A stretch of 64,000 nucleotides of DNA from assembly GCA_030704615.1 (NCBI GenBank), contig CM060731.1:46376001-46440000 (forward strand). Reading direction: 5' to 3'. Position numbers and translations under genes: made by a program. Origin of the DNA: Takakia lepidozioides. Lineage: Eukaryota > Streptophyta > Takakiopsida > Takakiales > Takakiaceae. Within the stretch, counting starts at the first letter, position 1; each line of letters opens with the position of its first letter. A model generated the notes under the pieces. That model made no database searches. It saw only the letters and a list, made by a program, of their open reading frames with translations, and was not told where the DNA came from. Shown piece after piece: positions 1 to 12,796 of the stretch.

Positions 1-2889
1 GCCTGCACCTCCCTCGGAGGTTTGCCACAGCGGCGCTGTTGGGCAAACAATGCAATTAAATGTACAATATAAGAGGCCTCGTGCCCCTCAGGGGCCTCCC
101 GGAATGTGTGATCAAGGCTAGTCGGCTAGGCAGGCCCTCCAGCTCTGTGCTTCTCTGCGCCCGTTTTTCTTTTTTTGGTGATTTGTGTCCGTACTGGAAT
201 CCATGATCCTATCAAGTACATATGTGCTCTATACTCACCATCACGTAAGGCTTCTCTCAGTTTAAGATTGTGCAGTTTCTTTGTTTATGGCCTGCATGTG
301 TGTAGGTGAGGTATGTGCGGTTGAACAGAAAGGAAACATATTAAAAATCTTCAGACTGATCGAGGGGTTTGCAGACCTCAGTGAGTGGTGTGCCTGCATG
401 GATATCATATTTCTCTGGAGTTGCCGATTATGAGTGTTGGAGCTAAATTCAAGATAGATGTGCATGTATGTATACACATTACCACATCAAAAATCCTGCA
501 CTTGGAGACGCCCCTTAACTGGAAGTCGCGCAGTGGTAGGCTACACCAGGGCTGATGCAGTCACCTCTCATGACTCATTAACTACCAGCCTCTTTTGGAT
601 GAGGGTTACTTGGTCTGGCATACCACTATTGAACATCAACATCAACTCTCAATCATTCAAATACCAACTCCCTTTTTACTCCTTGTAGCTGAGGGTTTGC
701 TTGTCTCGCATACCACTTGAAGCCCCCAAACATTCCAGAGTACATCCAAAGATTCTCATGTTTCTTGCCTGGCAGAAGTGGATAGTGAATTAGTTTATGA
801 AATACTGTACTTTTCTTTCCTCTTTGCTTTTACTTAAACCAGTAGTGAGACGGTGCTTTTATGAAATTGTTGTGCCCCTTTCTGTGAGACACCATGCGAA
901 TGGGGCTCAAAGCCCGGATAACAGTGTGCTGGTGAAGGGGTGATTGTATTGCGAAGGCCATGCTTCCAAGCAGTGCCGTTTATTCCCTGGAATGACTGTG
1001 GGGTTCAACACGGCATCTTCAATTTTTGCTGACCAGTCACAGATGTTGTTGTCAATCATAAATTTTGCAGAGAAGCTGGGTGGAGGGGGAGAGAACGTAG
1101 ACTTGCCCAGTAGCAATTCTGAACACAAGCCTCCATGATCCACAGTCATTTATACGTGCGTTTTTGCAATTTTCTTTTTCACTTTGCTGTAATGTCTGGG
1201 CGAAGAACGCGCTCCATAGTTTCTCGTTTTTGCAGCTCTTGCTGTTGTTTGGTGTCACAGCTAGTACCATCTAGTTTGCAGCGATGTGAAGGACAGCCAA
1301 AGCCTGATATAATATTTAGCAACTGCTCCAGCCCCATCTGCAAATGGAGACTTTATTGTAAGTAGCATTCAAAACAATTTTGTTGAGCTCCTCCCCATCA
1401 TATTAAAGTTTTGGACCGTTATCATAACTTGAAGTTTCGGATGTCTGAGTTGGGCTTGCAGCCTTGAGATAGACCGATGGTACAGATAGCACTGGAATGA
1501 GTCGAATTGGAATTGAAGGAGCTGCAATATTGCTTGGGTCTTGGATGCCAGCCCAAAATTCACCACCTAGGACCATCCCACGATGTTCATTCAACTGAAA
1601 GCTTGTGGGCCGGCCCCTTGCGCTAGTTTGCCAATATTGACAAACTAGACATCTGGTCATAAGTCCCGCCCCAAGACATGAAGGTGGCCTCCACAGAAAC
1701 AATGGAGTTGGCTCAGCATCATGTTATATCTTGCCATGACATCCTGCCAACTTATTTTCCTGTACATAGCTTTCGCCCTGCTGTCCCAGGTGGCTGGAAT
1801 GAGCTGTTGATTCATAGTTGGCCGGACTTTGAGAAATATCATGAGTGTATAAGTCAAAGTTTGGAACCATACAGATAGTGTTGGAATGATTCTCTTAAAG
1901 TAAAACTGCATTACTTGGGGTGCACATCATGAGTATAGGAAGTACTCTGATAGTGAAGCGGGTAGTCATTCTACGCAATAGCAGAGTGTAATGTTTTCAG
2001 TATATTGGGCAATGTTGGGTCAGCTGACCAGACCAGGTAGCAGCCCATTTTTGGTCTGCAACATCAGCCTAGGCCACTGTAGGAAGGGTCTACCGACATT
2101 GAGTCAAGCTGGAGAAGCTTGAGAGACTAAGTCAAGCCCTCCCACTGTCCCTACGACATACCCTAAAGGGCAGGTCCTGCCGTCCTGACTGATATATACT
2201 GAAGCCGGTCAGGGCTGGAATTACATCATTGTCGTCCAAGCATGATGTTGATGCCCACACCAATACTGAAGCTCTCTCCCTGGTACATGTGGCCGTGGTT
2301 GCATTGTTGGTGACACTGTAGTCCCCCGAGTGCGAAGAAAGGGAGAGAAACAAAAAGTACTCATTGACCATTCCTACAAATAACGGCTAGGATGTACAGT
2401 TGAGACCTAAAATCCCCTCAGCATACTAACAGTAGGTCTACCTCTTTTCTAATCTGAATTTCATGCCACGGAGATCAAGCACAACAAACAACAAGTGAGG
2501 GTTAGGCAACTGACTGCTGAACTGGGGGCTGCCATTGACATCATGCTACAGAGTGTGAGGTCAGTTTAAGCATTGCTCATTTCTTTGGCTTCCAGGAGAC
2601 ATTATGCAGGCTGTAGCTGCTAGACAGGCATAATACCGCAGTAGAGCAAGGCAGAGTTGAATCACCCACATATCCCTGTATTACCCGCGCGGAGATGGAC
2701 GACCGATATAACCCATTACGGAAGATGTGAATGTCCCCAAACACGCCGCTGCTGGCATGCCGCACCCAAGACCGTTCCATCGTCCAAGCTATAGCCTTAG
2801 GCATAGTCAATGTAACGTATCATATTGAAGAGAATGGTCTTAGACAGAAATTGTCAGTATAAGTGTCTAAATTCTAGCGACGACCGAAG
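1..2889. other. No gene recognised
   Basis: Reading both strands shows only short open frames of at most about 100 codons and no motif I recognise. The longest is on the minus strand at 1403-1702 (99 codons). It has no recognisable domain and no clear splice context. This stretch may hold non-coding DNA, untranslated exons or a decayed gene. Confidence 0.3.
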
Positions 2890-3790
2890 GTCAGAAGCTA
2901 GTTTAGCGAATAGGGTGCCATAGTGCCACATCGTCGCCACATTTCGTCACCAGGTCATCGTAGACACATCGTCGTCGTCGTCAATTTCTTTGGAACCTGC
3001 CCGAAATGCCCAAAAAGCAGCGCGGGGAAGGGCGTGCTCGAGCGCGGAGGGGTTTCACGCGATGTGGTGAGGGCACCTTCTTCTTCGACCTGTTTCAGCC
3101 TGTTTTACCTCTCATGAGACTCGGCCTTGAGATCCTGTTATCAGAGTCGTCCCTAAATTCTGATGTTGAACTCTGCAAGGTAGCTCGTTGGTGGATCTAT
3201 GGTGGTTTTGGAGTGATTTTAACATGTTACTGCCAATGTGGCAACAGGAAAGAATCGAAAAACAGATAACAGAGACGAGGAGAAGCTTTGGAATGCTCAC
3301 CTCAACGATGACCGCAGCTTCTAAACAGTATCAAGAGAGGGAGTCCACAATGCCTCTTCTGGCACTTCTGCGTATGTGAAGATGTTTTGTGAGGCAGGCA
3401 GACTGACAGAGGCTCTCTGCACAGATAGCTGAAGGAGCAGGGATAGAGGGTGGGTCCAAATTCATCGAAGAGGGCCGGATTTCAAGCTCCAGATCACCTA
3501 TGATTCCCTGTGGAAGGACAGGTACAAAAAACAGATGGTCAACTACAACCCGCAGCGGCAGCGGCTAATGAACGCACCTTCTTCAACACATTTCACCCTA
3601 TTTTTCCCTCTTATCAGAGTCGGCCCTAAATTTCCATGTTGAATTATGCAAGTTAGCTAGTTGAGTATTGATAGTTTGGAGTGAATGACATGATACGGCC
3701 AATGTGACAACAAGAAAGTATCCAGAAACAGGTAACAGAGCTGATGAGAAGCTGTGGAATGAATACTTTTCCTGAGTTAATGGTGGGACA
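2890..3790 (+). pseudogene. OSB-like PDF-motif exon fragments, array 1
   Basis: Two consecutive broken copies of one exon-intron unit. Each begins with a conserved stretch reading roughly GTFFxTFxPVxPS. After an intron-like gap comes a segment starting EKLWN. The first copy has Pro-Asp-Phe-Lys at 3477-3488 followed by Asp-Ser-Leu-Trp at 3504-3515, spaced as in the C-terminal PDF motif of plant organellar single-stranded DNA-binding proteins (OSB1-4). That family binds ssDNA in mitochondria and plastids and limits aberrant recombination; its PDF motif normally follows an OB-fold, which I do not find here. Frames change between segments and stops interrupt them, so this is not a working gene. 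Related copies lie at 7361-9840, beyond the PPR pseudogenes. The family call is by motif resemblance only. Confidence 0.5.
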
Positions 3791-3846
3791 ACCGAGGCAA
3801 AAAGGTGAATGTCTGTTGGATTATAGAGAGTAGCAGATGCAATTGA

Positions 3847-4890
3847 GCTCCTGACCACTGCCTTGGTGGACATATGCCAAATGTGGGTGGATCGAGGATG
3901 CGAATGGAGTTTTCAACACTGTGGCTGAACGAGATGTGGTGTCGTGGAATGCGATGCTTGCAGGGTATGCACAGCAGGGGCACGGGATGGAGGCTTTGGA
4001 GACCTATGAACAAATGATGGGGGAAGTGGTGAAGCCCGACCACATCACGTTTGTATGCGTATGCAAGCCTGGCAGCCTTGGAGAATGGCATGGTTGCATC
4101 GCCAAAGCTGGAATTGTACCAGATGTGGTTGTGAACAATACCCTCGTGGTCATGTATGCCAGATGTGGAATGCGATGATCGCAAGATATGCCCAGCATGT
4201 TGTCATAGGGAGGTCCTGCAACTATTTGAAGGAATGCAAAAGAACGGCTTGAAGCTGGACAACCTTTATATGTGTTCTCTGTGCATGCAACCACATTGGC
4301 CTGTATTGAATGAAGGAAGACACTACTTCGATTCCCTGAGTCAAGATCATGGTATCACTCCGACAATAAAGCACTTTGGCTGCATGGTGGACCTTTTTGG
4401 ACGTGTGGGACAACTGGATGAGGCAGGGGACCTGATTAATAAAATGCCAATCAATCCAGATGTTGTGGTGTGGAAGGCCTTGCTTGGTGCTTGCAGAATC
4501 CATGACAATGTGGAGATGGCTAAACGTGTGGCAACATCTATCCTCAAGTAGGATGAACAGGATGTCACGTCTTATGTGTTGCTATCAAACATTTATGTTG
4601 CGGCTGGCAGGTGGGATGATACTACACAGGTGAGAAGAATGATGAGAGTGAGAGGGGTTAAAAAGGAGCTAGGTCGCTGCTGCATTGAGGTTGGCAACAG
4701 GGTGCACACCTTCGTTGTAGATGACAAGTTGCATCCCAGAATTAAGAAAATCCATGTTGAGCTGGGCAGATGAAAGAGGCCTAGGTGGGGTATGTGCCTG
4801 ACACGCGCTTTGTATTGCATGATGTGGGGAGGAGGAAAATGAATTTTCTCTTTGCCACCACAGTGAGAAGCTAGCGATTGGTTTTGCTCT
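3847..4890 (+). pseudogene. PPR-DYW pseudogene 1 (E/E+ part and truncated DYW domain)
   Basis: Remnant of a plant PLS-class pentatricopeptide-repeat protein of the DYW type, a family that binds organellar RNA and usually directs C-to-U editing. Repeats are readable from about 3847, including the ERDVVSWNAM element, GYAQ and PDHITFVC. A frame change near 4155-4200 leads to the C-terminal repeats (VDLFGRVGQLDEA, then DVVVWKALLGACRIH). The E/E+ region follows: LLSNIYVAAGRWDD, then KELGRCCIEV and HTFVVDDKLHP. A stop at 4552-4554 and another at 4771-4773 break the frame. Two shifted frames then give YVPDTRFVLHDV and CHHSEKLAI, the start of the DYW deaminase-like domain with its His-Ser-Glu. The domain is cut off just after this and runs into another PPR. 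Not functional. Confidence 0.85.
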
Positions 4891-6660
4891 GGAAAAGGGG
4901 AAAGAGGTCCCTGCTGACATCGTCAAAGCTGGAATTGTACCAAATGTCATTCTGAACACTGCCCTGGTGGAAATGTCTGTCAAATGTGCGTGCATCGAGG
5001 ATCCCAAGGGAGTGCTCGAAAGTATGGCTGAACGAGATGTGGTGTCGTGGAGTGCGATGATTGCAGGCTATGCACAGCAAGAATGCGGGATGGAGGCTTT
5101 GGAGACCTATGAGCAAGTGATGTGCGAAGGGGTGAAGCCCAACCACATAACGTTTGTTTTTGTTTGCAATGCGTGTGCAAGCCTGGGAGCTCTGGAAAAA
5201 AGGAAAGAGGTGACATTGTCAAAGCTGGAATTGTACCAGATGTCATCCTGAACACTGCCCTGGTCGACATGTATGCACGGGATGGAGGCTTTTGAGACCT
5301 ATGAGCAAGTGATGTGCGAAGGGGGGAGGGGATTCCATGCCTGGATTGCCCTTGCATTCAGATGTTGCCCTCCACAAGCCTGGCATCCTGGAAAATGGCA
5401 AGAGCTGCATGGTTGCATCACCAAATCTGCGAAGGGAGGGTTCGACACTATGGCTGAATGTGATGTGGTGTCGTGGAACACGATGCTTGCAGGGTATGCA
5501 CAGCAGGGGCCCGAGATGAGGCTTTGGATACCTATGAGCAAATGATATTACATGTATGCCAATCAGGGAGTATGAAGGATGCGCAAGTGTTTAATAAAAT
5601 GGGTCAACGGGATGTGGTCTCATGGAACACCATGATTGCAGGATATGCCCAGAATGGGTGTGGTAGGCAGGCTTTGGAGATCTATGAGAAGATGCAATGG
5701 GAAGGGTCGACACCCAACAGGGCCACGTTCCTCTGTGTTCTGAGCGCATGTGCAAGCCTAGAAGCCTTGAAAAAATGCAAAAAGGTCCTTGCTAACATTC
5801 TCAAACCTGGAATTGCGTCATATATTAAATTGGAAACTGCCCTTGCTGACATGTACGCCAAATGCAGGAGCATGAAGGACAACGACAAGTATTGAAGAGT
5901 ATGGATGTACGAGATGTGGTCTCATGGAGTGCCATGATCGCTGGGTACGCTCAGGATGGTGTAGTAGGGAGGCATTTGAGGTTTATAAGAAAATGCAACT
6001 GGAAGGGGTGACACGCAACAGGGTCACCTTCATCTGCATTCTCAAGGCTTGTGCCAGCCTAGGAGCCCTGGAAATGGGCAAAGAAGTCCACAGTGACATC
6101 ATCAAAACTGAGATTGTGTCAGATATAACTTTGGAGAATACACTTGTCAACATGTATGCCAAATGTGGGAACATAAAGGATGCGCATCAAGTGTTTGACA
6201 AGATGACTAAACGAGAAGTGGTCTCATGGAGTGCCATGATCGCATGATACGTACATGATGGGTCTAGTAGGGAGGCTTTCAAGATCTATGAGCAGATGGA
6301 ACTTGAAGGGGTGACGCCCAACCATGTCACATTTATTTGCATTCTCAATGCGTGTGCCAGCCTTGGAGCCTTGGGAAAGGGTAAAGAGGTCCATGCTGAC
6401 ATCCTGAAAGCTGGAATCTGGAGACTGCACTTGTAGACATGTAAGCCAAATTTTGGAAACTTAGAGGATGCGCGTGAAGTGTTTGACAGTATGGCTAAAC
6501 AAGATGGGGTCTCATGGAATGCGCTGATCATAGGATATGTTCAGCACGGGTGTGGTAGGGAGGCCTTGCTCCTATTGGAACAAATGCAACAAGAAGGCGT
6601 GAAGCCTAATACACTACAACAGATCCTGGCTTTAACGTCTGCCATATTTGCCCAGTCGTA
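4885..6660 (+). pseudogene. PPR pseudogene 2 (repeat region only)
   Basis: Continues without a gap from the truncated DYW domain of pseudogene 1, which it joins at a Leu-Glu-Lys-Gly-Lys-Glu-Val stretch typical of an L-type repeat. It holds at least five recognisable P/L/S repeat sets with the recurrent elements VVSWNxMIAGYAQ, FVCVLSACASLGALEKGKEV and ALVDMYAKCG. The coding frame is broken many times: an internally deleted stretch at 5230-5470, a stop at 5893-5895, a stop at 6245-6247 and a frame change near 6420-6450. It ends at a stop at 6658-6660 without an E or DYW domain. The high similarity among repeats suggests decay of a recently amplified gene family. There is no sign of an initiator or an organelle-targeting N-terminus. 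Confidence 0.85.
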
Positions 6661-7360
6661 GCATATATGTCTACAAAATGCAAGGGGGCAGTCCTGGATG
6701 CAAATTGTGACCACCAGAAGACGTATATGCCACTGTGTGCCTCCGCCACGTCAGGATCTGCGGTCAAACACATTTGACCAGATAGATTGAGATGGTAGAT
6801 ACGACTACGAGTAATGGTCAAAACTACACTATGATGACATGAACATTGCAAAGTATGTCTGCCAGTATTCACGACTGCACGTGACAATCGTTGGTTGCCC
6901 AAGGAATGTCTATGTGGAAAATGCAAAGATAAATGGATGAAATAGAACGAGGATGTGACTACAAATGACGACGTGTCTACATATAATTGCTCGCGTGGTT
7001 GAAATATTGTGGTGTATTGGATGCAAGTGCATCTAACGGCTGCAAATGATACGACTTTGAGGGTGACGTCGACTTACAGGTGATTTATTTTAAATTGTAA
7101 GTGGTTTCAATAACTTCACTAGCAACTCCACAATTATATTTTAAATTCATATTATTTGAGATATATATTAGTAATTAAATAAAATATACAGTCGTTTTAA
7201 TTGTGACTCATTTAATGACTATGAATATATATACAAATATATAAAGTTAAAAATACCTTTATATAATGACATGGAATATATAATCATTTTATATATTGTT
7301 AGGGTGCAAAACGTTCAAAGAATTCAAAAGATTGGCTCGAATTTAGGGTTGCTAGGTCGC
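6661..7360. other. Gene-free, AT-rich stretch
   Basis: No coding frame or motif is visible. 7080-7300 is strongly AT-rich, with runs of ATATAT and TTAAAT type. It separates the PPR pseudogenes from the second OSB-like array. Confidence 0.4.
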
Positions 7361-9840
7361 AGAGAGTGCAGGGGACTTAGTGTTTTTTGCGGGCTGCGTC
7401 TTCCTAGTGCCAAAGCATCGCGATAGCACGCCGTGTTTCAATCGTGTTTCAATCTCTACCTGCTCGAATGCACCGTGGCCGCTCTCACAGACCTATCCGA
7501 CATTACCTGACTATAGACACAAACAGCACACACAAGAGGTCCTCTCGGTTTCATGGTCAGTCCAATCCTCCATGGGTCAAGACACAAGGTCGATGACAAT
7601 GTGGTGAGGGCACCTTCTTCTTCGACCTATTTCAGCCTGTTTTGCCCTCTCATCAGACTCGGCCCTGCATTTGCAGCACGGAGCAGAGCTGGCATGAGTT
7701 TTTGAAAGATCCTTCACGCTGGTGGGACAACCGTAATCGGAAGGTGTGGCTTTTTCTTAATGTACGATGTGAAGAAGTTTGTCCATCCTGCAAATGTGCT
7801 CTCGGCTCCTGTTAGTACCATGATTTGGTATTCTTCCTGATGTTTACAAGGTTCTTGGGAGAGTCAGCTTGGTCTTAGCAGGTCGTGTTTCAATCTCTGC
7901 CCGCTCAGTTGCACCGTGGTGGTTCTCACGGACCAATCCGACATTACCTGACTACGGACACAAGCAGCACACACGAGGTCCTCTTGGTTTCATGGTCAGT
8001 CCAATCCTCCATGGGTCAAGACACAAGGTCGAGGACAATGTGGTGAGGGCACCTTCTTCTTCAACCTATTTCTGCCTGTTTTACCCTCTCATCAGACTCG
8101 GCCCCGAGATGCATATTTAATTCTGTAAGTTAGCTGGTTGGGTGGATCTGTGGTGGTTAGGAGTGACTATGACAAGCTACTGCCGATGTGGCAGCAGGAA
8201 GGTATCCAAAAACAGATAACATAGATGAGGAGAAGCACGTTGGTGCATCGATGGTGGTTTTGGAGTGATTTTGACATGTTGCTGTAGGTAGGGTTAAGGC
8301 GTCAGTGTCAGCTGCTTCAGCTGCTAGCTGCAGCAAGGCTGAGGATGTATTCACGATTTGTACACAGGCATGGATAGCTGAAGGAGTGCAGGGATAGATT
8401 GTGGTTCCAGATTCATCCAAGATTCCCGGATTTCAAGCTCTTCCCTGTGGAGGATAGCTACAAGAAACAGATGGTCAACTGGCAGTGGCACTGCTAGTGC
8501 AGTATCAACTAGCACTGCTAATGAAGGTACCTTCTTCAACACATTTCAGCCTGTTTTTCTCTGTCATCAGAGTCGTCCCTCAATTTTCCATGTTGAATTC
8601 TGCAAGTTAGCTCCTTGATGGATCTCTGGTGGTTTTCGAGTGATTTTGACATGTTTTGGAGTGATTTTGACATGTGACAGGTTCATGGCTGGAGTTCTTC
8701 AGCTTGTTTTGCCCTCTCATCAGACTTGGCCCCGAGATGCATATTGAATTCTGTAAGTGAGCTCGTTGGGGTGGATGTGTGGTGGCCGTTTAGAGTGACT
8801 TTTGACAAGTTAATGCCGATGTGACTGCAGGAAAGTGTCGAAAAACAGATAACAGAGATGAGGAGAAGCTTTGGACAGACTTGGCCCTGACATGCATATT
8901 GAATTCTGTAAGTTAGCTCGTTGGATGGATCTCTGGTCGTTTGGGGTGACTTTGACAAGTCTCTGCTGATGTGGCAGCAGGAAAGTATCTGCGTGGGTGG
9001 ATGGTCAACTGGAAACAGCAGGGGCAGCAACTCAATTGGTAGAACAAGGCATTGCTAATGAAGGTACCTTCTTCAACACATTTCACCCTTGTCGTGTTTC
9101 AATCTCTGCCCGCTCAGTTGCACAGTGATGGTTCTCACGGACCAATCCGACATTACCTGATTACAGACACAAGCAGCACACACAAGAGGTCCTCTTGGGT
9201 TCATGGTCAGTCAAATCCTCCATGGGTCATGACACAAGGACGAGGACAATGTGGTAAAGATACCTTCTTCTTCGACCTATTTCAGCTTGTTTTTCCCTCT
9301 CATCAGACTCAGCCCTGAATTTGCATATTAAATTCTGTAAGTTAGCTCGTTGGGTGGATCTGTGGTGGTTTGAAGTGACTTTCACAAGTTATTGCCGATA
9401 TGGCAGCAGGAAAGTACCCAAAAACAGATAACAGAGATGAAGAGAAGCTTTGGAATGAACGCTTTTCCGACCTGGAGGAGCAGGGATAGAGTGTGGGTCC
9501 AGATTCATCCAAGAGGGCCAGATCTGAAGCTCCAGATTACCTATGATTCGATGTGGAAGGATAGGTACAAAAAACCTGCATGGGTAGATGGTCAACTGGT
9601 AGCAGCGGCACAATTGATAAAATCAGGCACTGGTAATCAAGGCACCTTCTTCAACACAATTCACCCTGTTTTTCCCTCTTATCTGAATCGGCCCTAAATT
9701 TTCATGTTGAATTCTTTGATAGTTTGGAGTGACTTTCACATGATACTGCCACTGTGACAACAGGAAAGTATCCACAAACAGGTAACAGAGACGAGGAGAA
9801 GTTGTGGAATGAATACTTTCTGACCCCAGTCAATGGTACC
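7361..9840 (+). pseudogene. OSB-like PDF-motif exon fragments, array 2
   Basis: At least six partial repeats of the units seen at 2890-3790. A block of about 165 bases recurs near 7431-7600, 7886-8043 and 9090-9257. It reads as NPTLPDYxHKxxT...LxVHG...NPPWV in mixed frames, and Asn-Pro-Pro-Trp-Val is clear at 9214-9228. A second block (GTFFxTF... then EKLWNE) recurs near 7606, 8046, 8525, 8700, 9068, 9262 and 9640. At 7721-7735 the reading Trp-Trp-Asp-Asn-Arg after a WHEFLKDPSR stretch matches the front of the OSB PDF motif. At 9440-9600 a continuous frame gives PDLKLQITYDSMW then KPAWVDGQL. The pieces are in different frames with stops between, so this looks like a tandemly expanded and decayed multi-PDF-motif gene. 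No OB-fold or start exon is identified. Confidence 0.5.
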
Positions 9841-11639
9841 ACGGGTGGGACCCTAAGAGGTTCCTTCTGTTCTGTATAAAATACTTTCAGGAGAGTAATG
9901 CAAGTCTTCACTAATGTTATTGTTGAAGGTTATGTTGTTGCAACAGAATCGAGAAATGGGTATTGTATACTTGACAGCTTATTTATTCTACTCAATGTGT
10001 TTGCTCCATTTGCCTCAAAGTGCTGTGGTTGATTGAGCATTCTGAGTACGTTGTGAACTCCCGGAAGTCCTGTCAGTCCTATGTGACCAATGCTCTTTGT
10101 AAGCAGCCCATTATAGTTTCCACTCCACAAGCACTTGTCCAGAGCCCCACTGGTCCCAAAATCCCTTGAGGAATAACCGAACAAGCAAGCCTGTCTATGG
10201 TATGAGAATAACCATGCCACTGTAGGCATGCTACATGTTGTAGTAACTGTTGCATTTGTGTCCAATGTAGTAAGAGATCAAGTGGACAAGTGATGGATGG
10301 GATGGAATAGCAATGGACAGGTGGGCGATGCATTTTGAAGATGGACCATGCACCACTGTGTTTGGGTGGTCAACTGTGTTGGAGCTCGTAACTACAAGTT
10401 CTTCCTTCTTTCTTTGCTATTTTGTGATCATGATACTAGCATCAGCAGGCATTGCAGCCAAAACCAAGTTCGACATCTTCTCTTACTTTGATTCATGGCA
10501 GCGGATTACCTTTGATGGCATCACTCAAGGGTTTATGGTGTGTTCCACTTCCTTCTTTTGACCCTCCGTATCTTTACCAGTGGCGCTCTTAGGCTATTCC
10601 TCATGTTTTGCGAGGACATGCACTTGCCTATGTTTCATGGCTGGAATGGGTAGCGGAATTAGTGAATGACGCCTCTCTGCCATGAAAGTATCTGGTTGAG
10701 TTGAGTTTTTGCAAGATTGGTGAAGATCCTTACAGATGAAAGGTTGCTAGGGGAACCTAGGTGCAGAGTTCTTCATCTGTTTGTTGTGTTGAAGGAGGTG
10801 ATGGTAGGAAAAACATGTATAGCATGTATGCTCAGCACCTTGTACTGATTGATGCACTGAACTTGTGTGTGGGGGCTGGTTGGACAGTCCTTCGTACTAT
10901 TCTGGACGTATCCTACCAAAATAATGGTCCTGGCAATTCTAGGTTATGTTGGTGGATGTCTGGCTCTGTTTTGCTGCATGTCTGTACCTTTGTCATTGAC
11001 AATACTTTGGCTTCTGAAGGAGTAAACTAGAGTAACTTCTTCAGCGAGACATGCATGTGTGATGACCCTGGCCTACAGCTGTGCCCTTGACATTACTCAG
11101 ATTTGCTTATGACATTGTTCATATTTTCTAGCGCTGCTGAAGCTGCATGGATGAAGCTTCTTCAACACAGCCGATGGAGTCTTCATCATAGTATGGAAAA
11201 TTGGAATCTTCGAAAGACAGCTCAGGAACATAAGCCATGCTAATTCCAGCAGTAGGGAGCAATGGGGAAAAGGAGTTCAAGGCAGAAAATGGTGTGGCAT
11301 TGGTTGCGGACAACACAACAACTATTGAAGTGCACCATGTGACAACCCTGTGTTAGGCCTCCTTCATTCAGCCGAACAATTTCCATTTTATTGCAGACAC
11401 TCGTTGTCCTTTTCAACCAATTTGTCACATTATCTTTTTGGGGACACTGGTCATAAGTACTTGATCCAGGCTGTATGAGATAGCTAGACAAATTGAGCTG
11501 AGATATGGATCCGTGCTATCCAACCACACCGATAAAATTGAAGCTATAGTATGAGCTTCAGTTCAAGTATCCCATCAGTTTGTAAGGATCTCTCTGAGTG
11601 GTATTGACTCTTTGCAATTCAGCATCTCATGCCTGAGTT
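9841..11639. other. No supportable gene
   Basis: Three short open frames are visible. A plus-strand frame at 10313-10561 (82 codons) has one hydrophobic stretch, a second lies at 10761-11030 (89 codons), and overlapping minus-strand frames lie at 11128-11491. None shows a recognisable domain, and I could not connect them by convincing splice sites. They could be exons of an unrecognised gene or chance frames. Confidence 0.25.
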
Positions 11640-11865
11640 CCATCTTTTGTTAAATGTGGTCAGGCATATGAAAAGAAGGCTTCCACAGAGGCATTTCAGC
11701 AGATTCAGATACATATGTCTGTCTCTTGCTTGAGTGCATCAAGATGGAAGGTCTGGAAGCTGGAAAGCAGGTGCACGCACACTCACATTATCCAAAGTGG
11801 ATTCTCGCCAAATGTTTTTCTACTCAACACCCTTGTCAACATGTATGACTTTGCATGTTAGACTT
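11640..11865 (+). pseudogene. PPR fragment
   Basis: A short relic of one PPR repeat pair. In two overlapping frames it reads CLLLECIKMEGLEAGKQVHAH and then IIQSGFSPNVFLLNTLVNMY, the standard L/S-repeat boundary of plant PLS-class PPR proteins. A frameshift falls at the duplicated CACACTCACA near 11776-11790. The match ends at about 11865, where unrelated sequence begins. Confidence 0.7.
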
Positions 11866-12199
11866 TGCAGCTTTGTGGTTTTTTTGTAGCGCCGCTGGGT
11901 GGTAGGTGGTGTACACTTGGCAATGCTTAGATTTTGGGTACTCTATGCAGTAATCCAAGCAGGACTTCACGAGTGTGTTCCTCTGTTGGAACGGATCAAT
12001 GAAACATTAAGTTACGTTGTGTTTGAATCGATGTTCCAATTTCAATGGTGTTGTCATGTTTCATTGCTTGTCTACTACCACACAACCTGTTGCCTTGCTT
12101 GGTGTATTAGTTTGTATTTTATTTTTTTCCTTATAGTATTCGAGTATTATGTAAGTTTACCATGGCAGCCTCGACACAGTCATGTATACGACTGCCTCC

Positions 12200-12560
12200 C
12201 ATCCAAAGACCCTCTCCACGTGGCACTTTCATTGTACCCCACGTGTTTGCCCATACCCGCACCACGTCCGGTATCCAGAGTCCGTCCCTCGAAGTCATAT
12301 GTTCCAGTCGACCACTCCCATTATGCATAAATTGATGCCACGTGTTGTCCTGGGGTTAAACTGCGGAAGTCATACATGCCAGTCTTGGAAGACCCCCTCT
12401 CTTCACCCTGTCGTGCCACGTGTCATGCCCGGTATTGTCCACGTGTTGTCATGGGGTTAATCTGCGAAAGTCGTGTATGCCAATAGTGCAGACCTTGTCG
12501 CCTTCCCTTTGTTGTGACACATGGCATATCCCTTCTGTTCCACGTGAAGCTGACATGGAT
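12200..12560. promoter_or_regulatory. Cluster of six CACGTG (G-box) sites
   Basis: CACGTG occurs at 12217, 12240, 12339, 12417, 12440 and 12541. Part of the cluster is a direct repeat: the 45 bases starting at 12339 recur, imperfectly, from 12440 (period 101). G-boxes are bound by plant bZIP and bHLH factors. A TATA-like CATAAAAG at 12717-12724 lies downstream on the plus strand. No gene is visible just downstream except a PPR scrap, so this may be the promoter or LTR of a small transposon. That function is inference. Confidence 0.4.
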
Positions 12561-12796
12561 TCGCAGTCATTTACTACGGTCTTATCAATGACTATGATTA
12601 GGCGTCCATGTTGCCACGTCAACAGTGAGCTCCACGACTGGCAGATACGACTATATGGCGCTTACGACTCATTTGTCACAACTGACTGGGTTTATCTGAC
12701 TGAGCAGTCATGCAGTCATAAAAGGCTGATACGACTGGAAAATAGCAGACGTAAAAGCCGGATTTTCTACTAGTGATAGTAGTACCTTCATATTTG

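Noticed and set aside
7361-9840. CRISPR-like or satellite array
   Set aside because: The repeats are long, unevenly spaced and contain protein-like motifs. They fit duplicated exons better.
10313-11030. Membrane protein gene from two short plus-strand frames
   Set aside because: Hydrophobic stretches exist, but there is no family signature, no start context and no convincing splice link.
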